Assembly (NCBI GenBank): GCA_964454975.1
Contig: CAYVVD010000008.1
Location: 62,001 to 126,000, forward strand
Origin: CAYVVD01 sp964454975
GTDB lineage: Bacteria > Bacteroidota > Ignavibacteria > Kapaibacteriales > UBA2268
Length of the DNA stretch: 64,000 nucleotides
Reading direction: 5' to 3'
Under the pieces are notes generated by a model. It ran no database searches. It saw nothing but the letters and a program-made list of their open reading frames with translations, and was not told the origin of the DNA. Made by a program: the position numbers and the translations under genes. Of the stretch, positions 1-9,856 are shown in pieces (position 1 is the first letter of the stretch; every line of letters starts with the position of its first letter).

Positions 1-497
1 TTCCTCAGATCATTTATAACGTACCGGGCAGGACAGCTACAAACATCAGCCCGGAAACACAGATTAAAATTGCAGAGGAATGCAACAATGTTGTTGCAAC
101 AAAGGAAGCTTCGGGTAACCTCGAGCAGATGATGTACATTTTGAAGTATGCACCCGAAGGCTTCTCTTTGCTTTCAGGCGATGATGTGCTCACTCTGCCA
201 ATCATTTCTGTAGGAGGAACAGGTGTTATATCTGTAATTGGCAATTACGCACCGAAAGAATTCGGCAGTTGTGTTCGAAATGCACTCGATGGCAACTGGC
301 AGGAAGCGCTCGACCTGCACTACAGGCTGTTCGACTTGATGCAATTAAACTTTGTTGAGACAAATCCCGTGCCGGTGAAAGCCGCTCTTGCGATGTTGGG
401 TATGATGAATGAATACTACAGGCTGCCAATGATACCAATGAACCCGGAAAACAAAGGTGCCCTCAGAAAAGCAATGGGCAGAGCCGGCTTGTTATAA
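1..497 (+). CDS. dapA: 4-hydroxy-tetrahydrodipicolinate synthase, C-terminal part (cut by window edge)
   Basis: This is the 3' end of an open frame that enters from the left edge (first full codon at position 3). The peptide shows the DapA signature YNVPGRT, whose Tyr takes part in catalysis, and VATKEASG, whose Lys is the Schiff-base residue that binds pyruvate. Family members condense pyruvate with aspartate semialdehyde in the lysine and diaminopimelate pathway. About 164 residues are present of the usual 290-300. The helical C-terminal region (NPVPVKAALAMLG) is also typical. The gene ends in TAA at 495-497 and is followed by a good intrinsic terminator. Confidence 0.95.
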   Translation, partial: PQIIYNVPGRTATNISPETQIKIAEECNNVVATKEASGNLEQMMYILKYAPEGFSLLSGDDVLTLPIISVGGTGVISVIGNYAPKEFGSCVRNALDGNWQEALDLHYRLFDLMQLNFVETNPVPVKAALAMLGMMNEYYRLPMIPMNPENKGALRKAMGRAGLL

Positions 498-533
498 TCA
501 ACTTGCAGTTTCAGGCAAATAGTTTAATTTTGG

Positions 534-560
534 ACCGGGTAATTTGCCCGGTTTTTTATT
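534..560 (+). terminator. Intrinsic terminator after dapA
   Basis: A perfect 6-bp stem ACCGGG/CCCGGT (534-539 with 547-552) and a 7-nt loop are followed directly by a run of T (552-557). It lies 36 nt after the dapA stop and just before the ribosome binding site of the next gene, so it should separate the two transcription units. Confidence 0.75.
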
Positions 561-571
561 TGGGGGAGATA

Positions 572-1819
572 ATGGAGCAGCAAATACTCAATCAGCGCGA
601 AGCATACAAACTGATTGAAAAAATTACTTCAGGGACTTTCAATGGCGAATTGGATTTACTAAAGACTCTTGTCAATGAAATCATACAACATTCGAATTTT
701 GAGATTGAAGGTGGCAGAATCTGGAGTCTAAACCCGGAAAGCAATTCATATAAGCTGATTTACCAGCACGGCAGGGTAAATAAAATTCCTGATGGTTACG
801 AAATAAAAATAGAAGGTCACGATGTTTTCAGTACGCTTATCAGTGAGAGGGCTGTATTACGCCGCGAAACTGACGGGCTGCTCCGCGAGAAGGGAATCCG
901 GCTTTATTCGCTTACAGGTGTAGGCAAGATTATTCCTGCAGGTAAGGATCGCTACTATAAATATGCTCTTGGCTTTAACTCGGAGAAAATAAGCGAGACC
1001 TTCGACGAAATTTTGTCGATTATAAGCAGTGTAGCTACTATTGCGCTGAGCAATCTTTCTGTAGAAGCCCGGCAGAAAAAAATCAGCAGGGATTTAGTAA
1101 AAGCATCCGAAATTCAAAACAATCTGCTGCCTGAGCATTATCTGGAGTTCCACGATTACAAAATATTCGGTATATGTGTTCCGGATGATGCCGTTGGAGG
1201 AGATTACTTCGATTATATCAAAAGCCCTGAAAATGAGGAAGAACGCCTCAGTGTGCTGATAAGTGATGCAGCAAGCAAGGGGCTGCCTGCTGCAATCCAG
1301 GCGCTTTTTGTGTCCGGGGCAATTCGCATGGGACTTGCTTTCTCAGCGAGGATTAGCCAGTTGCTAACCTACCTCAATAATCTCATATACTACACATTCC
1401 CTTATGAGCGGTTTGTTACACTATTCTATTGTGAATTGACTCTCTCTTCAAACAGGCTCGTACTATACTCAAATGCGGGACATTGCGAGCCGATTCACTA
1501 CAAGCCCAGTCATGAGAGCATAAAACAATTGCCCGCAACAGGGGGGTTATTGGGAATACTTAAAAACCAACACTTTTCACTCGAAAACATTCGCATGGAC
1601 CATGGGGATGTGCTGGTACTCTACACAGACGGAATATCCGAAGCACAGAACGGTGATGGTGATTTTTACGGTACTAGCCGAATAGAAAACATGGTAAAAG
1701 AGCATTACAAAAAAGATGTGAAATCACTTGCTTACTTGCTTTTGGAGGACGTGCAGAAATATTCGGTTAATTCGCCATACTCGGATGACAAAACAATTGT
1801 TGTTATCAAAAGAGACTAA
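572..1819 (+). CDS. GAF-like/SpoIIE-type PP2C serine phosphatase (soluble RsbU-like regulator)
   Basis: I chose the ATG at 572 because GGGGGAGA sits 4-10 nt upstream; an ATG at 503 is also in frame but would place the dapA terminator inside the gene. The 415-residue product has a GAF-like N-terminal half (roughly residues 15-175) and a SpoIIE/PP2C phosphatase domain (about 205-412). The metal-binding Asp residues are seen in VGGDYFDY, ISDAASKG and LYTDGISEA, with SDDKTIVVIK at the end. Proteins of this build dephosphorylate anti-sigma-factor antagonists in partner-switching pathways. No kinase or antagonist gene lies next to it. There is no membrane segment, so the signal should be cytoplasmic. 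Confidence 0.85.
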   Translation: MEQQILNQREAYKLIEKITSGTFNGELDLLKTLVNEIIQHSNFEIEGGRIWSLNPESNSYKLIYQHGRVNKIPDGYEIKIEGHDVFSTLISERAVLRRETDGLLREKGIRLYSLTGVGKIIPAGKDRYYKYALGFNSEKISETFDEILSIISSVATIALSNLSVEARQKKISRDLVKASEIQNNLLPEHYLEFHDYKIFGICVPDDAVGGDYFDYIKSPENEEERLSVLISDAASKGLPAAIQALFVSGAIRMGLAFSARISQLLTYLNNLIYYTFPYERFVTLFYCELTLSSNRLVLYSNAGHCEPIHYKPSHESIKQLPATGGLLGILKNQHFSLENIRMDHGDVLVLYTDGISEAQNGDGDFYGTSRIENMVKEHYKKDVKSLAYLLLEDVQKYSVNSPYSDDKTIVVIKRD

Positions 1820-1900
1820 ATCAATTAAGAATTTAGAATTGCCCCTGACTAAAATAGGTTGACTTAATATTAATTCAAAGCTAATTAATGGTACAACGTG

Positions 1901-1938
1901 TGTCTCCTGCTGAGGGGTGTCTCCCAAGGAGACAGGAG
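1901..1938. repeat. Nested inverted repeat in the 1820-2090 intergenic region
   Basis: TGTCTCC (1918-1924) pairs with GGAGACA (1928-1934) around the 3-nt loop CAA. An outer alternative pairs CTCCTG (1904-1909) with CAGGAG (1933-1938). The element lies between the convergent ends of the phosphatase gene and the phosphate transporter. It lacks a clear T run, so I do not call it a terminator. Nothing else is recognisable in this 271-bp gap. Confidence 0.5.
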
Positions 1939-2090
1939 TGGAAAATTAGAATAACAATTTGAATTCATCCCGAAGGTTTCCAAGGCTCCTATGGAAAATG
2001 CCTTTAACAAGGTATTTTATTGAATTGTTTGATGTAAAAAATCAACGTAACATGTCGTTAGAACAATTCTTGTTTTTTCATTTTCCAATA

Positions 2091-4346
2091 TTAATTCTTA
2101 ATTATATCCGGTTGGTGAATGTTCTTGCAGATCTTGCAAATAAGCACTTTCTGGTTGGTTATTATCTGAACATCATTCAGCAGCGTAAGGTAGAGCATGC
2201 TCCTGCGCATATTAGCCTGGTTTTTCTTAACTCTGATTAGCTGGTTTTTCTTAAATTTCAGCACCATCTTATTCATTTCACTGTTGAGCTCATCCAGCGT
2301 TTCAAGAAGGTGATATTCTTTTTCCGAAATTATCTTGTGGATGGAATCATCAATGTAATTATATTTTTCAGCGATTTGATGAATTTCTTCAAGTTGATAT
2401 TTGATGAATGGCTCGTGACTGTTATCAAAGTAATTGAAAGTCATGCTTGACATATTGATCATCCGATCCGATAATTCGGTTATGTACGCAAGCGAGCGGA
2501 TATACTGCTGTCTTTCTTCGATTTCGTTTTCGTGAACAAGCTGCAAGAATTTCAGAATTTCTGAGCAGAGAATGTTTCCTTCAATGTTTATCTTATCTGC
2601 CCTTTTACTTGCAGTTTTCAACTTTTTATAATCCTTTTTTTCAATACCTGAAAATACTTTCCTTACTGTCTTGGAAGAGTTCATTACATAGCTAAGCATA
2701 TCCTCGCAAATCATATCGAGTTTTGACTGTAGTAACTTTTCCTGTCTTTGAATCATCTTATCTTTTTCATTGAACTCTTTTTCGCGTCCCTTGTGTACTA
2801 CAGCAGTTCGGTAAAGTGTAATTGCAGCAAGTGCAACAAAACCTCCTAACGTCCATGCCCCGCCATAGTAGAGAAGCAAAGCGATTGTACCGGCGACCAT
2901 CGAAGCTGAAAGTGCCGTGAAGAACCATCCGCCGATAACGGTAATAACACCGGATACCCTGTAAACAGCGCTTTCCCTACCCCAGGCTTTGTCAGGAAGG
3001 GCTGCAGCCATAGCCACAATAAATGTGACATAAGTTGTGGATAGTGGCAACTTGGCAAATGTAGCAAGCGAAATCAATCCTGCGGAAACCATTAGAATTA
3101 CTGCTGCTCGGAGAAGGTCGAATGCCGGTGCATCATTGTCCTTTGTTTCTTCCGGCTGGTATTTGGAACTGTCGAACCTTTCTTGAAAAACACGTTGAAT
3201 AAAGAGGGGAGTTATCTTTTTAACGAAAGTAAAGAAAATTAATACTATCCTTACAATTGCCCTTGCTAAAACATTAGAATCAAATCTTTCATATCCCTCA
3301 TTCTGCCGGCTGAGGCGGATTGTTGTAAGCGCAACTCCATGAGCCTTTTTCGAAAAGAAAAGCGTAGAAACCATCACAAGCCCGGCAATTAGCAGCATCC
3401 ATGTTTCAGCCATAACGGGTGTATTTAGCACACTCATGTCGGCTGATGCGGGGTTTGGAGTTGAATAGGCATACTGGTAAGCATGCAGGCCGGCTAACGG
3501 CGCACCGATAAAGTTAACCAGGTCGTTTGCAGCAAATGCCAGGGCAAGGGAGAATGTTCCGAATAAAACGATTATCTTCAGGACATTGATTTTTGTGAAC
3601 ATTATCAGCAACTGAAGAATGATAGTCCACAAAACAAAGCTTGCCGTCAGGATATAAATTGTGTTTTGCTTAATCGTATCGGCAAGCTCGGGTGTCATAA
3701 ATGATGCGCCTTTAATTCCTTTCAGCATAATGAAGAATGTAAGGCATGTTAGGGCAAGCCCTGCCCAAATTGAACCAAATTTTCTAAATTTTTCCTTGTA
3801 TCCAAATGTAAACAGGAAGCGCGTGAGGTACTGAAAGAAAGCACCGGCAATAAACGCGATAACAATAGAAAATAAAATTGCAGAAACAATCTCAAGGACT
3901 TTATCAGAATTCAGGTACATAATTGCATCGCCAAGGTTCATACCCTTTTCAAGCACTTTGATTACTGACAATGCAAGTGAACTACCTAACAAACCAAAAA
4001 TAACAGACACAGTTGTTGAGGTAGGAAGGCCAAATGTATTGAAAAGATCGAGAAGAAAGATATCTTGGAACATCACGGCAACGAATATTATCAACAGCTC
4101 GCCAACAATGAAAAACTGCGGATTGAAAATACCCGAACGCGCGATTTCCATCATACCGCCTGAAAGTGTCACACCAACCAAAACACCAATCGCTGCTACA
4201 AGGAGAATTATCCTGAATGGGGCTGCCTTTGAACCAATTGCGGAATTTAAAAAGTTAACAGCGTCATTTGCCACACCAACTGTGAGGTCAACGATTGCAA
4301 GAACAATCAGCACAATGACAATAATTAGATTAATATCCACAGGCAT
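2091..4346 (-). CDS. PiT-family inorganic phosphate transporter with C-terminal PhoU-like helical domain
   Basis: The 751-residue protein starts with a run of membrane helices containing the PiT motif GVANDAVNFLNSAIGSKA. A second copy, FAANDLVNFIGAPLAG, lies near residue 270, as expected for the duplicated PHO4 fold (about 10-12 membrane segments, residues 1-520). The family moves phosphate with a cation. From about residue 530 to the end the sequence is hydrophilic and highly helical (starting around EFNEKDKMIQRQEKLLQ), and resembles a PhoU-type domain. In many bacteria that is a separate gene beside pit; here the two seem fused. The gene stands alone, with a 240-bp gap upstream before hemW. 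Confidence 0.88.
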   Translation of the reverse strand: MPVDINLIIVIVLIVLAIVDLTVGVANDAVNFLNSAIGSKAAPFRIILLVAAIGVLVGVTLSGGMMEIARSGIFNPQFFIVGELLIIFVAVMFQDIFLLDLFNTFGLPTSTTVSVIFGLLGSSLALSVIKVLEKGMNLGDAIMYLNSDKVLEIVSAILFSIVIAFIAGAFFQYLTRFLFTFGYKEKFRKFGSIWAGLALTCLTFFIMLKGIKGASFMTPELADTIKQNTIYILTASFVLWTIILQLLIMFTKINVLKIIVLFGTFSLALAFAANDLVNFIGAPLAGLHAYQYAYSTPNPASADMSVLNTPVMAETWMLLIAGLVMVSTLFFSKKAHGVALTTIRLSRQNEGYERFDSNVLARAIVRIVLIFFTFVKKITPLFIQRVFQERFDSSKYQPEETKDNDAPAFDLLRAAVILMVSAGLISLATFAKLPLSTTYVTFIVAMAAALPDKAWGRESAVYRVSGVITVIGGWFFTALSASMVAGTIALLLYYGGAWTLGGFVALAAITLYRTAVVHKGREKEFNEKDKMIQRQEKLLQSKLDMICEDMLSYVMNSSKTVRKVFSGIEKKDYKKLKTASKRADKINIEGNILCSEILKFLQLVHENEIEERQQYIRSLAYITELSDRMINMSSMTFNYFDNSHEPFIKYQLEEIHQIAEKYNYIDDSIHKIISEKEYHLLETLDELNSEMNKMVLKFKKNQLIRVKKNQANMRRSMLYLTLLNDVQIITNQKVLICKICKNIHQPDIIKN

Positions 4347-4586
4347 CGGGGAAAAGTTTTATTGGAGGTTCTTTTTTAATGACTACTGACGCGATTAATT
4401 CCGGTTTCAAAAAATAAATCCCGTTCATTAGCAAAATCAAAGTTCAAATATAAAAATTATAATATTCTAATCAGTTAACATATCTTAACAATTGATTCTT
4501 TTTGGGAAGTGTAATTTATTAGACTTTAATAAATCCTGATGGAGCAGTTTTCTGATGATTTACAAACAATAAATTATGTTAACGAT

Positions 4587-5750
4587 TTAGAGCTGTGCCT
4601 GCTGCTTGATCAAATCCCCGGTTTTGTTAATCATAATAACACTCAACTCGTCGCAAAGTAGATAGCCTTCAGGCGTCAACCTGATTTTGCCATTATCCTT
4701 AAAAGCATAGCCTTTTTTTATCCATTCCCCGGTTATGTCACCAAGCCTTTCTTCAACATTGAATCCGAATTTAGCTCCCATACAGGAAATATCGAGTCCG
4801 TCGGACCTTAGCCCGAGGTAAATCCGCTCGTTTAATTCTTCTTTGGTGCCTATCGTTTCAGTTCCTTCAACCGGCAGCCGTGATTCGCTGATTGATTTAA
4901 TATACCTGTTGATACTCCGCACATTCCAGTAGCGAATATTGCCGGTGTATCCATGCGCCGAGGGGCCGAAAGCAAAGTACCTGCCGCCATGCCAGATATC
5001 GAGGTTGTGCCTGCAATACTTCCCGGGTTTTGCATAATTGGATACTTCATAATGCTCAAAACCTGCATTTGTAAGCTTTTCAATACAATAAAGATACATT
5101 TCAAAATCAATTTCTTCAGGTTGTGCCTTTACTTTGCCGATAAGCAAATCTTTATAAAGCGGAGTTCCTTTCTCATATATCAGGCTGTATGCAGATATAT
5201 GGTCGGTATTGCAGGAGATTGCTCTGCCAAGGGTATGCTGCCAGCTCTGCATTGTCTGGCCGGGGATTGAGTAAATAAGGTCGAGGCTTAGATTGTCGAA
5301 GCCGGCTGCACATGCTTTTTCTATTGCTCTTTCAGCTTCATCTTCATTGTGAATCCTCTCGAGGAAATAAAGCTCATTTTTATTAAATGACTGCACGCCT
5401 ATACTTACCCTGTTAATGCCAGCATCACGGAATCCGTTCAACTTTTCTTCGAGAGTTGATCCCGGGTTGCACTCGGCGGTCATCTCTGCATCTGCTGTGA
5501 AATCTACATACACCTCCAATTTTTCAATTATGCTGCTTATCTGTTCAACAGTAAGCAGCGAGGGTGTACCGCCACCGAGGAACAAGCTGTTGCATTCGGG
5601 GCGTTTTCCATACTTAGTAAAAAATAATTCAATTTCTTTCAGAACCGCAAAAACAAAGTCGCCATTTCTGCCGAGTTCCTCAATAGAATAAAAGTCACAG
5701 TAAGAGCACTTGTGAACACAAAAAGGGAAGTGGATGTATATTCCGTGCAT
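4587..5750 (-). CDS. hemW: Radical SAM heme chaperone HemW (HemN-like)
   Basis: The 387-residue product begins with IYIHFPFC and the radical SAM cluster motif CVHKCSYCDFYS (Cx3CxxC), followed by LFLGGGTPSLL and TAECNPGS, the usual HemN/HemW core. HemW lacks the N-terminal extension of the true coproporphyrinogen III oxidase HemN and starts directly at the cluster, as here. It is also shorter (about 380 versus 450 residues). Known family members bind heme and help load it into respiratory enzymes. This start is supported because the motif begins at residue 4. The gene is divergent from the sensor phosphatase at 5882. Confidence 0.88.
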   Translation of the reverse strand: MHGIYIHFPFCVHKCSYCDFYSIEELGRNGDFVFAVLKEIELFFTKYGKRPECNSLFLGGGTPSLLTVEQISSIIEKLEVYVDFTADAEMTAECNPGSTLEEKLNGFRDAGINRVSIGVQSFNKNELYFLERIHNEDEAERAIEKACAAGFDNLSLDLIYSIPGQTMQSWQHTLGRAISCNTDHISAYSLIYEKGTPLYKDLLIGKVKAQPEEIDFEMYLYCIEKLTNAGFEHYEVSNYAKPGKYCRHNLDIWHGGRYFAFGPSAHGYTGNIRYWNVRSINRYIKSISESRLPVEGTETIGTKEELNERIYLGLRSDGLDISCMGAKFGFNVEERLGDITGEWIKKGYAFKDNGKIRLTPEGYLLCDELSVIMINKTGDLIKQQAQL

Positions 5751-5881
5751 TTTTATAAGGTAATTTACAACATCTGCATTAGACGGAATGCCTTAGTTTA
5801 TACTGTTCAAACTGAATAGTTGAATTTTCGGCAATGGAATTTATTATATTTAGAAGAATTTTTATTTAAAGCCCGGTAGTG

Positions 5882-7777
5882 ATGCTAAAGTCAATATTCA
5901 GTGACGTAAAATTCCGCTTTGATGATGAAACAGAGCAGCTCTACAGGAGTGAATCTTATTCTGCAAACATCACTGTAATTAGGATTTACCTTATTCTTTC
6001 GATTGTCCTTTTTGCATTGTTTGCGCTTTTAGACCAGCTCAGCCTGCCTGAAAGCTGGGGAACAGCATTTTTCATCCGTTTCTTTGTTGTTATTCCCGTA
6101 CTCGTCCTGACTTTATCCGTTAGCTATATGCCATTCTTTGAGCGTTATAATCAAAGGATACTCACTGTAGTCGCGATTGTGATGGCATACAGCATTCTGG
6201 TAATGATAGCTGTTTCAGATTCATCGGAAGTTGCATTTTTCAATTATTATCCGGGTTTGTTTATAATATCATTTTCTTCAATTATCCTTCTTCAGTTAAG
6301 GATGATTTACTCCATAATATTGACAATCGCCGTAATTGCCGGGTACGAATTTGTAGTGTATTCAATCCAGGGTATGCATAAACTGGAATACAACTCTGAA
6401 TTGTTTGCCATTTTTCTGAATAATAATATTTACTTCGTTTCAATAGCCTCCGGTGGTGTGATTGTAGGATTCATCCTGGAGTATTTTAAGCGAAAGAGTT
6501 TTATTTCGGGGCTTGAGATAAAAGTAAAGCTAAAAGAAATCGAAGAAAAAAACAGGGAGATATACAGGCAAAAAACAAACCTTACAAAAACACTTGATGA
6601 ATTGAAAGCAACACAGGAAAAGCTGACTTCGATTATCAATAATGACATAGCAGGGATTAACGTAATCGACCTCAACATGAGATATCTTTTTGTGAACCAT
6701 GCCTGGTGCAGCATGCTCGGTTATGAAGAAAGCGAATTGTTGCAAAAGAAAGTTCTTTATGTTACTCATGTGGATGATAAAGAAATAACCAACGATTTTT
6801 TCAAGCAGGCGATTGACGGTACACTTTGGGAATACCACCTCGAAAAGCGGTATATCCGCAAGGACGGCAGCACATTCTGGGGGGATTTGTTTATCTCACC
6901 GGTTTATAATGGTTCCGGCTCAATAGAATATGTTATTTCAATTATAGTTGATATTACTAACCGGAAAGCAATCGAGCAGAACCTGATTGAGTCGGAGCAA
7001 AACCTTCTTAAATCAAACAATGAAAAAGACAACTATCTAAACCAGCTTAAGTACGAATTAAAGGTCGCTGCCGGTTACGCGAAGTCGCTCCTGCCCGATG
7101 AAATTAATGAGGGTATATTGCATGCCGAATGGCGTCTGATACCTTCCGCTGACCTCGGCGGCGACCACTTCGGTTACCACTGGATAGATAACGAACACTT
7201 CGCCATGTATCTTGTAGATGTATGCGGCCATGGTGTTGCGCCGGCTTTGCATGCCATTTCCGTGATTAATGTACTGCGGAACAAAACACTCCCCAATACA
7301 GATTTCACAGACCCGGTAAGCGTTTTAAGCTCTTTAAATAAGACATTCCAAATGGAAAAGCACAACGATATGTATTTCACGATGTGGTATGGAGTTTTCA
7401 ATAAATACACAAGGGAGCTGCTTTATGCATCCGCGGGCCATCCGGGTGCAATGCTGATTGACATGGAAGGGAATCTAGACGTGCTCGAAACGGACAACTA
7501 TGTAATGGGCGATATTGAAGATTTTGATTACAAGAAAGCAGAGGTTCTCGTAAACGGAAAGGCATTTCTTTTTATCTTCTCCGATGGTGTGTTTGAAATC
7601 GAGACAGGGGAGCGGCAGATGTGGACACAGAATGACCTATACAATTTCCTGGGCGAGGAGCTGAAGAACCCGGAATCTGAGATAGATGCATTATATAATC
7701 ACGCTATAAGTCTCAACAAGGGCAAGCTCGATGACGACTTCTCTATGCTCAAAATCACTTTCAACGGGAAGGAATAG
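5882..7777 (+). CDS. Membrane PAS-SpoIIE phosphatase (sensor-type PP2C)
   Basis: This 631-residue protein has about six membrane helices in residues 30-200 and a coiled coil (about 205-250, rich in Lys/Glu). A PAS domain covers about 250-365 (starting near LTSIINNDIAGINVIDL), and a SpoIIE/PP2C phosphatase domain about 410-630. The metal-site Asp residues are in DLGGDHFGYHW, VDVCGHGVAPAL, IFSDGVFEI and DDDFSMLKI. A GTG three bases upstream (5879) is an equally possible start. It is the second PP2C regulator within 8 kb, so partner-switching control is probably used widely in this organism. Its stop codon directly abuts the stop codon of convergent ftsI (7777/7778). Confidence 0.87.
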   Translation: MLKSIFSDVKFRFDDETEQLYRSESYSANITVIRIYLILSIVLFALFALLDQLSLPESWGTAFFIRFFVVIPVLVLTLSVSYMPFFERYNQRILTVVAIVMAYSILVMIAVSDSSEVAFFNYYPGLFIISFSSIILLQLRMIYSIILTIAVIAGYEFVVYSIQGMHKLEYNSELFAIFLNNNIYFVSIASGGVIVGFILEYFKRKSFISGLEIKVKLKEIEEKNREIYRQKTNLTKTLDELKATQEKLTSIINNDIAGINVIDLNMRYLFVNHAWCSMLGYEESELLQKKVLYVTHVDDKEITNDFFKQAIDGTLWEYHLEKRYIRKDGSTFWGDLFISPVYNGSGSIEYVISIIVDITNRKAIEQNLIESEQNLLKSNNEKDNYLNQLKYELKVAAGYAKSLLPDEINEGILHAEWRLIPSADLGGDHFGYHWIDNEHFAMYLVDVCGHGVAPALHAISVINVLRNKTLPNTDFTDPVSVLSSLNKTFQMEKHNDMYFTMWYGVFNKYTRELLYASAGHPGAMLIDMEGNLDVLETDNYVMGDIEDFDYKKAEVLVNGKAFLFIFSDGVFEIETGERQMWTQNDLYNFLGEELKNPESEIDALYNHAISLNKGKLDDDFSMLKITFNGKE

Positions 7778-9856
7778 TCAATTACAAATCAAAGTGCATG
7801 TGTACCCGGTGGTATCGAAACTGAATACAGCTGATTGAACCATTCCTTTGCCATATGTTTTAATCTCTAATCCGCTCCTGCTGAGGAGTTTTAATGCCGA
7901 TGATTTGTCCCATCCGCTTAATTTAATTTTCGTGACTTTCTCCGGGGATGATACATCTTGAAGTGATAAATTGATTCTTCTGCCCTTGTTTAATTTTACA
8001 CCTGGCTTTTCATCCTGCCCGGTTATAACGTCTCCCTTGCCGGTGAAGGACAATGTAAATCCGGATATTTTCGCCATGGCTTCTGCTTCTTCCCTGCTGA
8101 ATCCTTTGAAGTCAGGTATTGTATTCTTACCGCCTGGTCTAACTGCGTCGTTCATCGGATTCAAACTTAGCCATGCAAGGACAATCTTTTTGAAGACAGG
8201 CGCTGCCACAGCGCCACCGTAGTAAGCACTCTTCGGCTTGTTGAGAACAACAATCATCGCCACCTGTGGGTAGTCTGCAGGGAAGAACCCTGCAAAGGAG
8301 GCAGTATAAGCCGATTTGGAATATTTCCCTTCGATTATTTGCTGTGTTGTACCCGTTTTGCCTGCAATTTGAAATCCGGGTATTCTTGCACCCCGCCCCG
8401 AACCGCTGTCCACTACACTTGTTATTAGCTTGCTAACCCTCGTTGCGGTGTTCTCAGATATAACCCTCCGGATTTTAACAGGATTGGCTTTGTATGATTC
8501 ATTGCCTTCGGCATCGGTAATGCTGCCTACAACGTAAGGCTTCATTAATTCACCCTTGTTTGCGATAGTAGCATAAGCGCAAAGCATCTGAAGAGGCGTT
8601 GCTGATATTCCGTAACCGAAGCCGATGTATCTCTTAGAGGATGAATAAAAATCATCCGGTTTCTGCACGTTGCCGGTTACTTCGCCCGGCAGGTCAATAT
8701 CGAGAGAAATACCAAAACCAAAATCGCGGATGTATTTATAAAAGCGCCTGTCCGGAATCTTATTTGCAATTTCTGAGAAGATGATGTTGCTGGAATGAAT
8801 CATTGCTTCGCGGAAAGTAGCTTTGCCCAATGGGTGGACATCCCTGATTGTGAACTGGCTGAAAGTACGAACACCGTTGTAACCTGAATAAACATCGCTT
8901 TCCTTCACAATGCCTTCTTCAATAGCTGCGCTTGCAGTTACCGCTTTAAATGTGGAACCCGGCTCATATACTTCGGAGATACTTTTGATCTTCATCCCCC
9001 TGCCGGAACTTTCACCGAGTTTGTTTGGATTGTAACCCGGATAAGAAGCCATTGCCAGAATTTCCCCTGTGCCGGGGTTAATGGCTATCACCGTGCCGTT
9101 TTCAGCGCCGGTTTCCCTGATTGCCTCGCCAAGCTCGTAATTGACAATTCGTTGTAGCTTGATATCGAGAGTAAGTTTTACCATTTTCCCGTTTTGCGGC
9201 TCCATAGATGGCAGTTCAGGGGATGGTCTGAGCCTTCCAAGGCCGTCGCGGTACATCATCATATACCCCGCTTTACCTGAGAGAATGGTGTCCATGCTTA
9301 ATTCAAGCCCTGTCAGACCCTTGTTGTCAACATCAGTACAACCGGTTATCTGTGCTGCAGCATCGCCGTAGGGGTAATAGCGGCGGGACTCTGGTATTAT
9401 TATAAGGCCATTGTCATTAATTTCATATAAATCAATCAACCTGTCCTTGTCAATTCCACGGACAAGATAGACAAACTCATCTTTGGCATTTTTTATTCTG
9501 CTAAGTAATGTATTCTTCGATAAATTTAACCGCCTTGCTATAACAGAGCAAATTTTGTCTTTATTTTTCAGCACTGTAGGGTCAACTGCTACTGAAATCT
9601 TCTTGATATTAACCGCCAGCTTGTTGCCATTCCTGTCGTAGATGCCTCCTCTCTCAGCAGGAAGCTCTATCCTCGACTCGTGCTGCCGCTTAGCTTTTTC
9701 GCGGTATTTTGCTGAATCAAGAACCTGGATAGAAAATAGTCGTCCTGCAATAACGAGCATTACGGCGGCAATAACAATAGTGATAAAAAGGAATTTCCAG
9801 AATTTCCTGTTATCGCGGCGAGGAGCATTATGAGTTTTTTCCCTATTCATCTTCAA
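7778..9856 (-). CDS. ftsI: Penicillin-binding protein, FtsI-type transpeptidase with PASTA tail
   Basis: The 692-residue protein has one N-terminal membrane helix (about residues 20-42), a dimerisation domain and a class B transpeptidase domain. The three active-site motifs are present: GSTFK (Ser near residue 300), SSN (about 355) and KTGTT (about 500). One clear PASTA repeat starts near residue 580 (IPDFKGFSREEAEAMAK) and a weaker one follows to the C-terminus. FtsI cross-links septal peptidoglycan during division. Its start overlaps ftsL by 14 nt. The usual neighbours mraZ, rsmH and murE are missing, so this pair sits apart from a normal dcw cluster. Confidence 0.92.
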   Translation of the reverse strand: MKMNREKTHNAPRRDNRKFWKFLFITIVIAAVMLVIAGRLFSIQVLDSAKYREKAKRQHESRIELPAERGGIYDRNGNKLAVNIKKISVAVDPTVLKNKDKICSVIARRLNLSKNTLLSRIKNAKDEFVYLVRGIDKDRLIDLYEINDNGLIIIPESRRYYPYGDAAAQITGCTDVDNKGLTGLELSMDTILSGKAGYMMMYRDGLGRLRPSPELPSMEPQNGKMVKLTLDIKLQRIVNYELGEAIRETGAENGTVIAINPGTGEILAMASYPGYNPNKLGESSGRGMKIKSISEVYEPGSTFKAVTASAAIEEGIVKESDVYSGYNGVRTFSQFTIRDVHPLGKATFREAMIHSSNIIFSEIANKIPDRRFYKYIRDFGFGISLDIDLPGEVTGNVQKPDDFYSSSKRYIGFGYGISATPLQMLCAYATIANKGELMKPYVVGSITDAEGNESYKANPVKIRRVISENTATRVSKLITSVVDSGSGRGARIPGFQIAGKTGTTQQIIEGKYSKSAYTASFAGFFPADYPQVAMIVVLNKPKSAYYGGAVAAPVFKKIVLAWLSLNPMNDAVRPGGKNTIPDFKGFSREEAEAMAKISGFTLSFTGKGDVITGQDEKPGVKLNKGRRINLSLQDVSSPEKVTKIKLSGWDKSSALKLLSRSGLEIKTYGKGMVQSAVFSFDTTGYTCTLICN

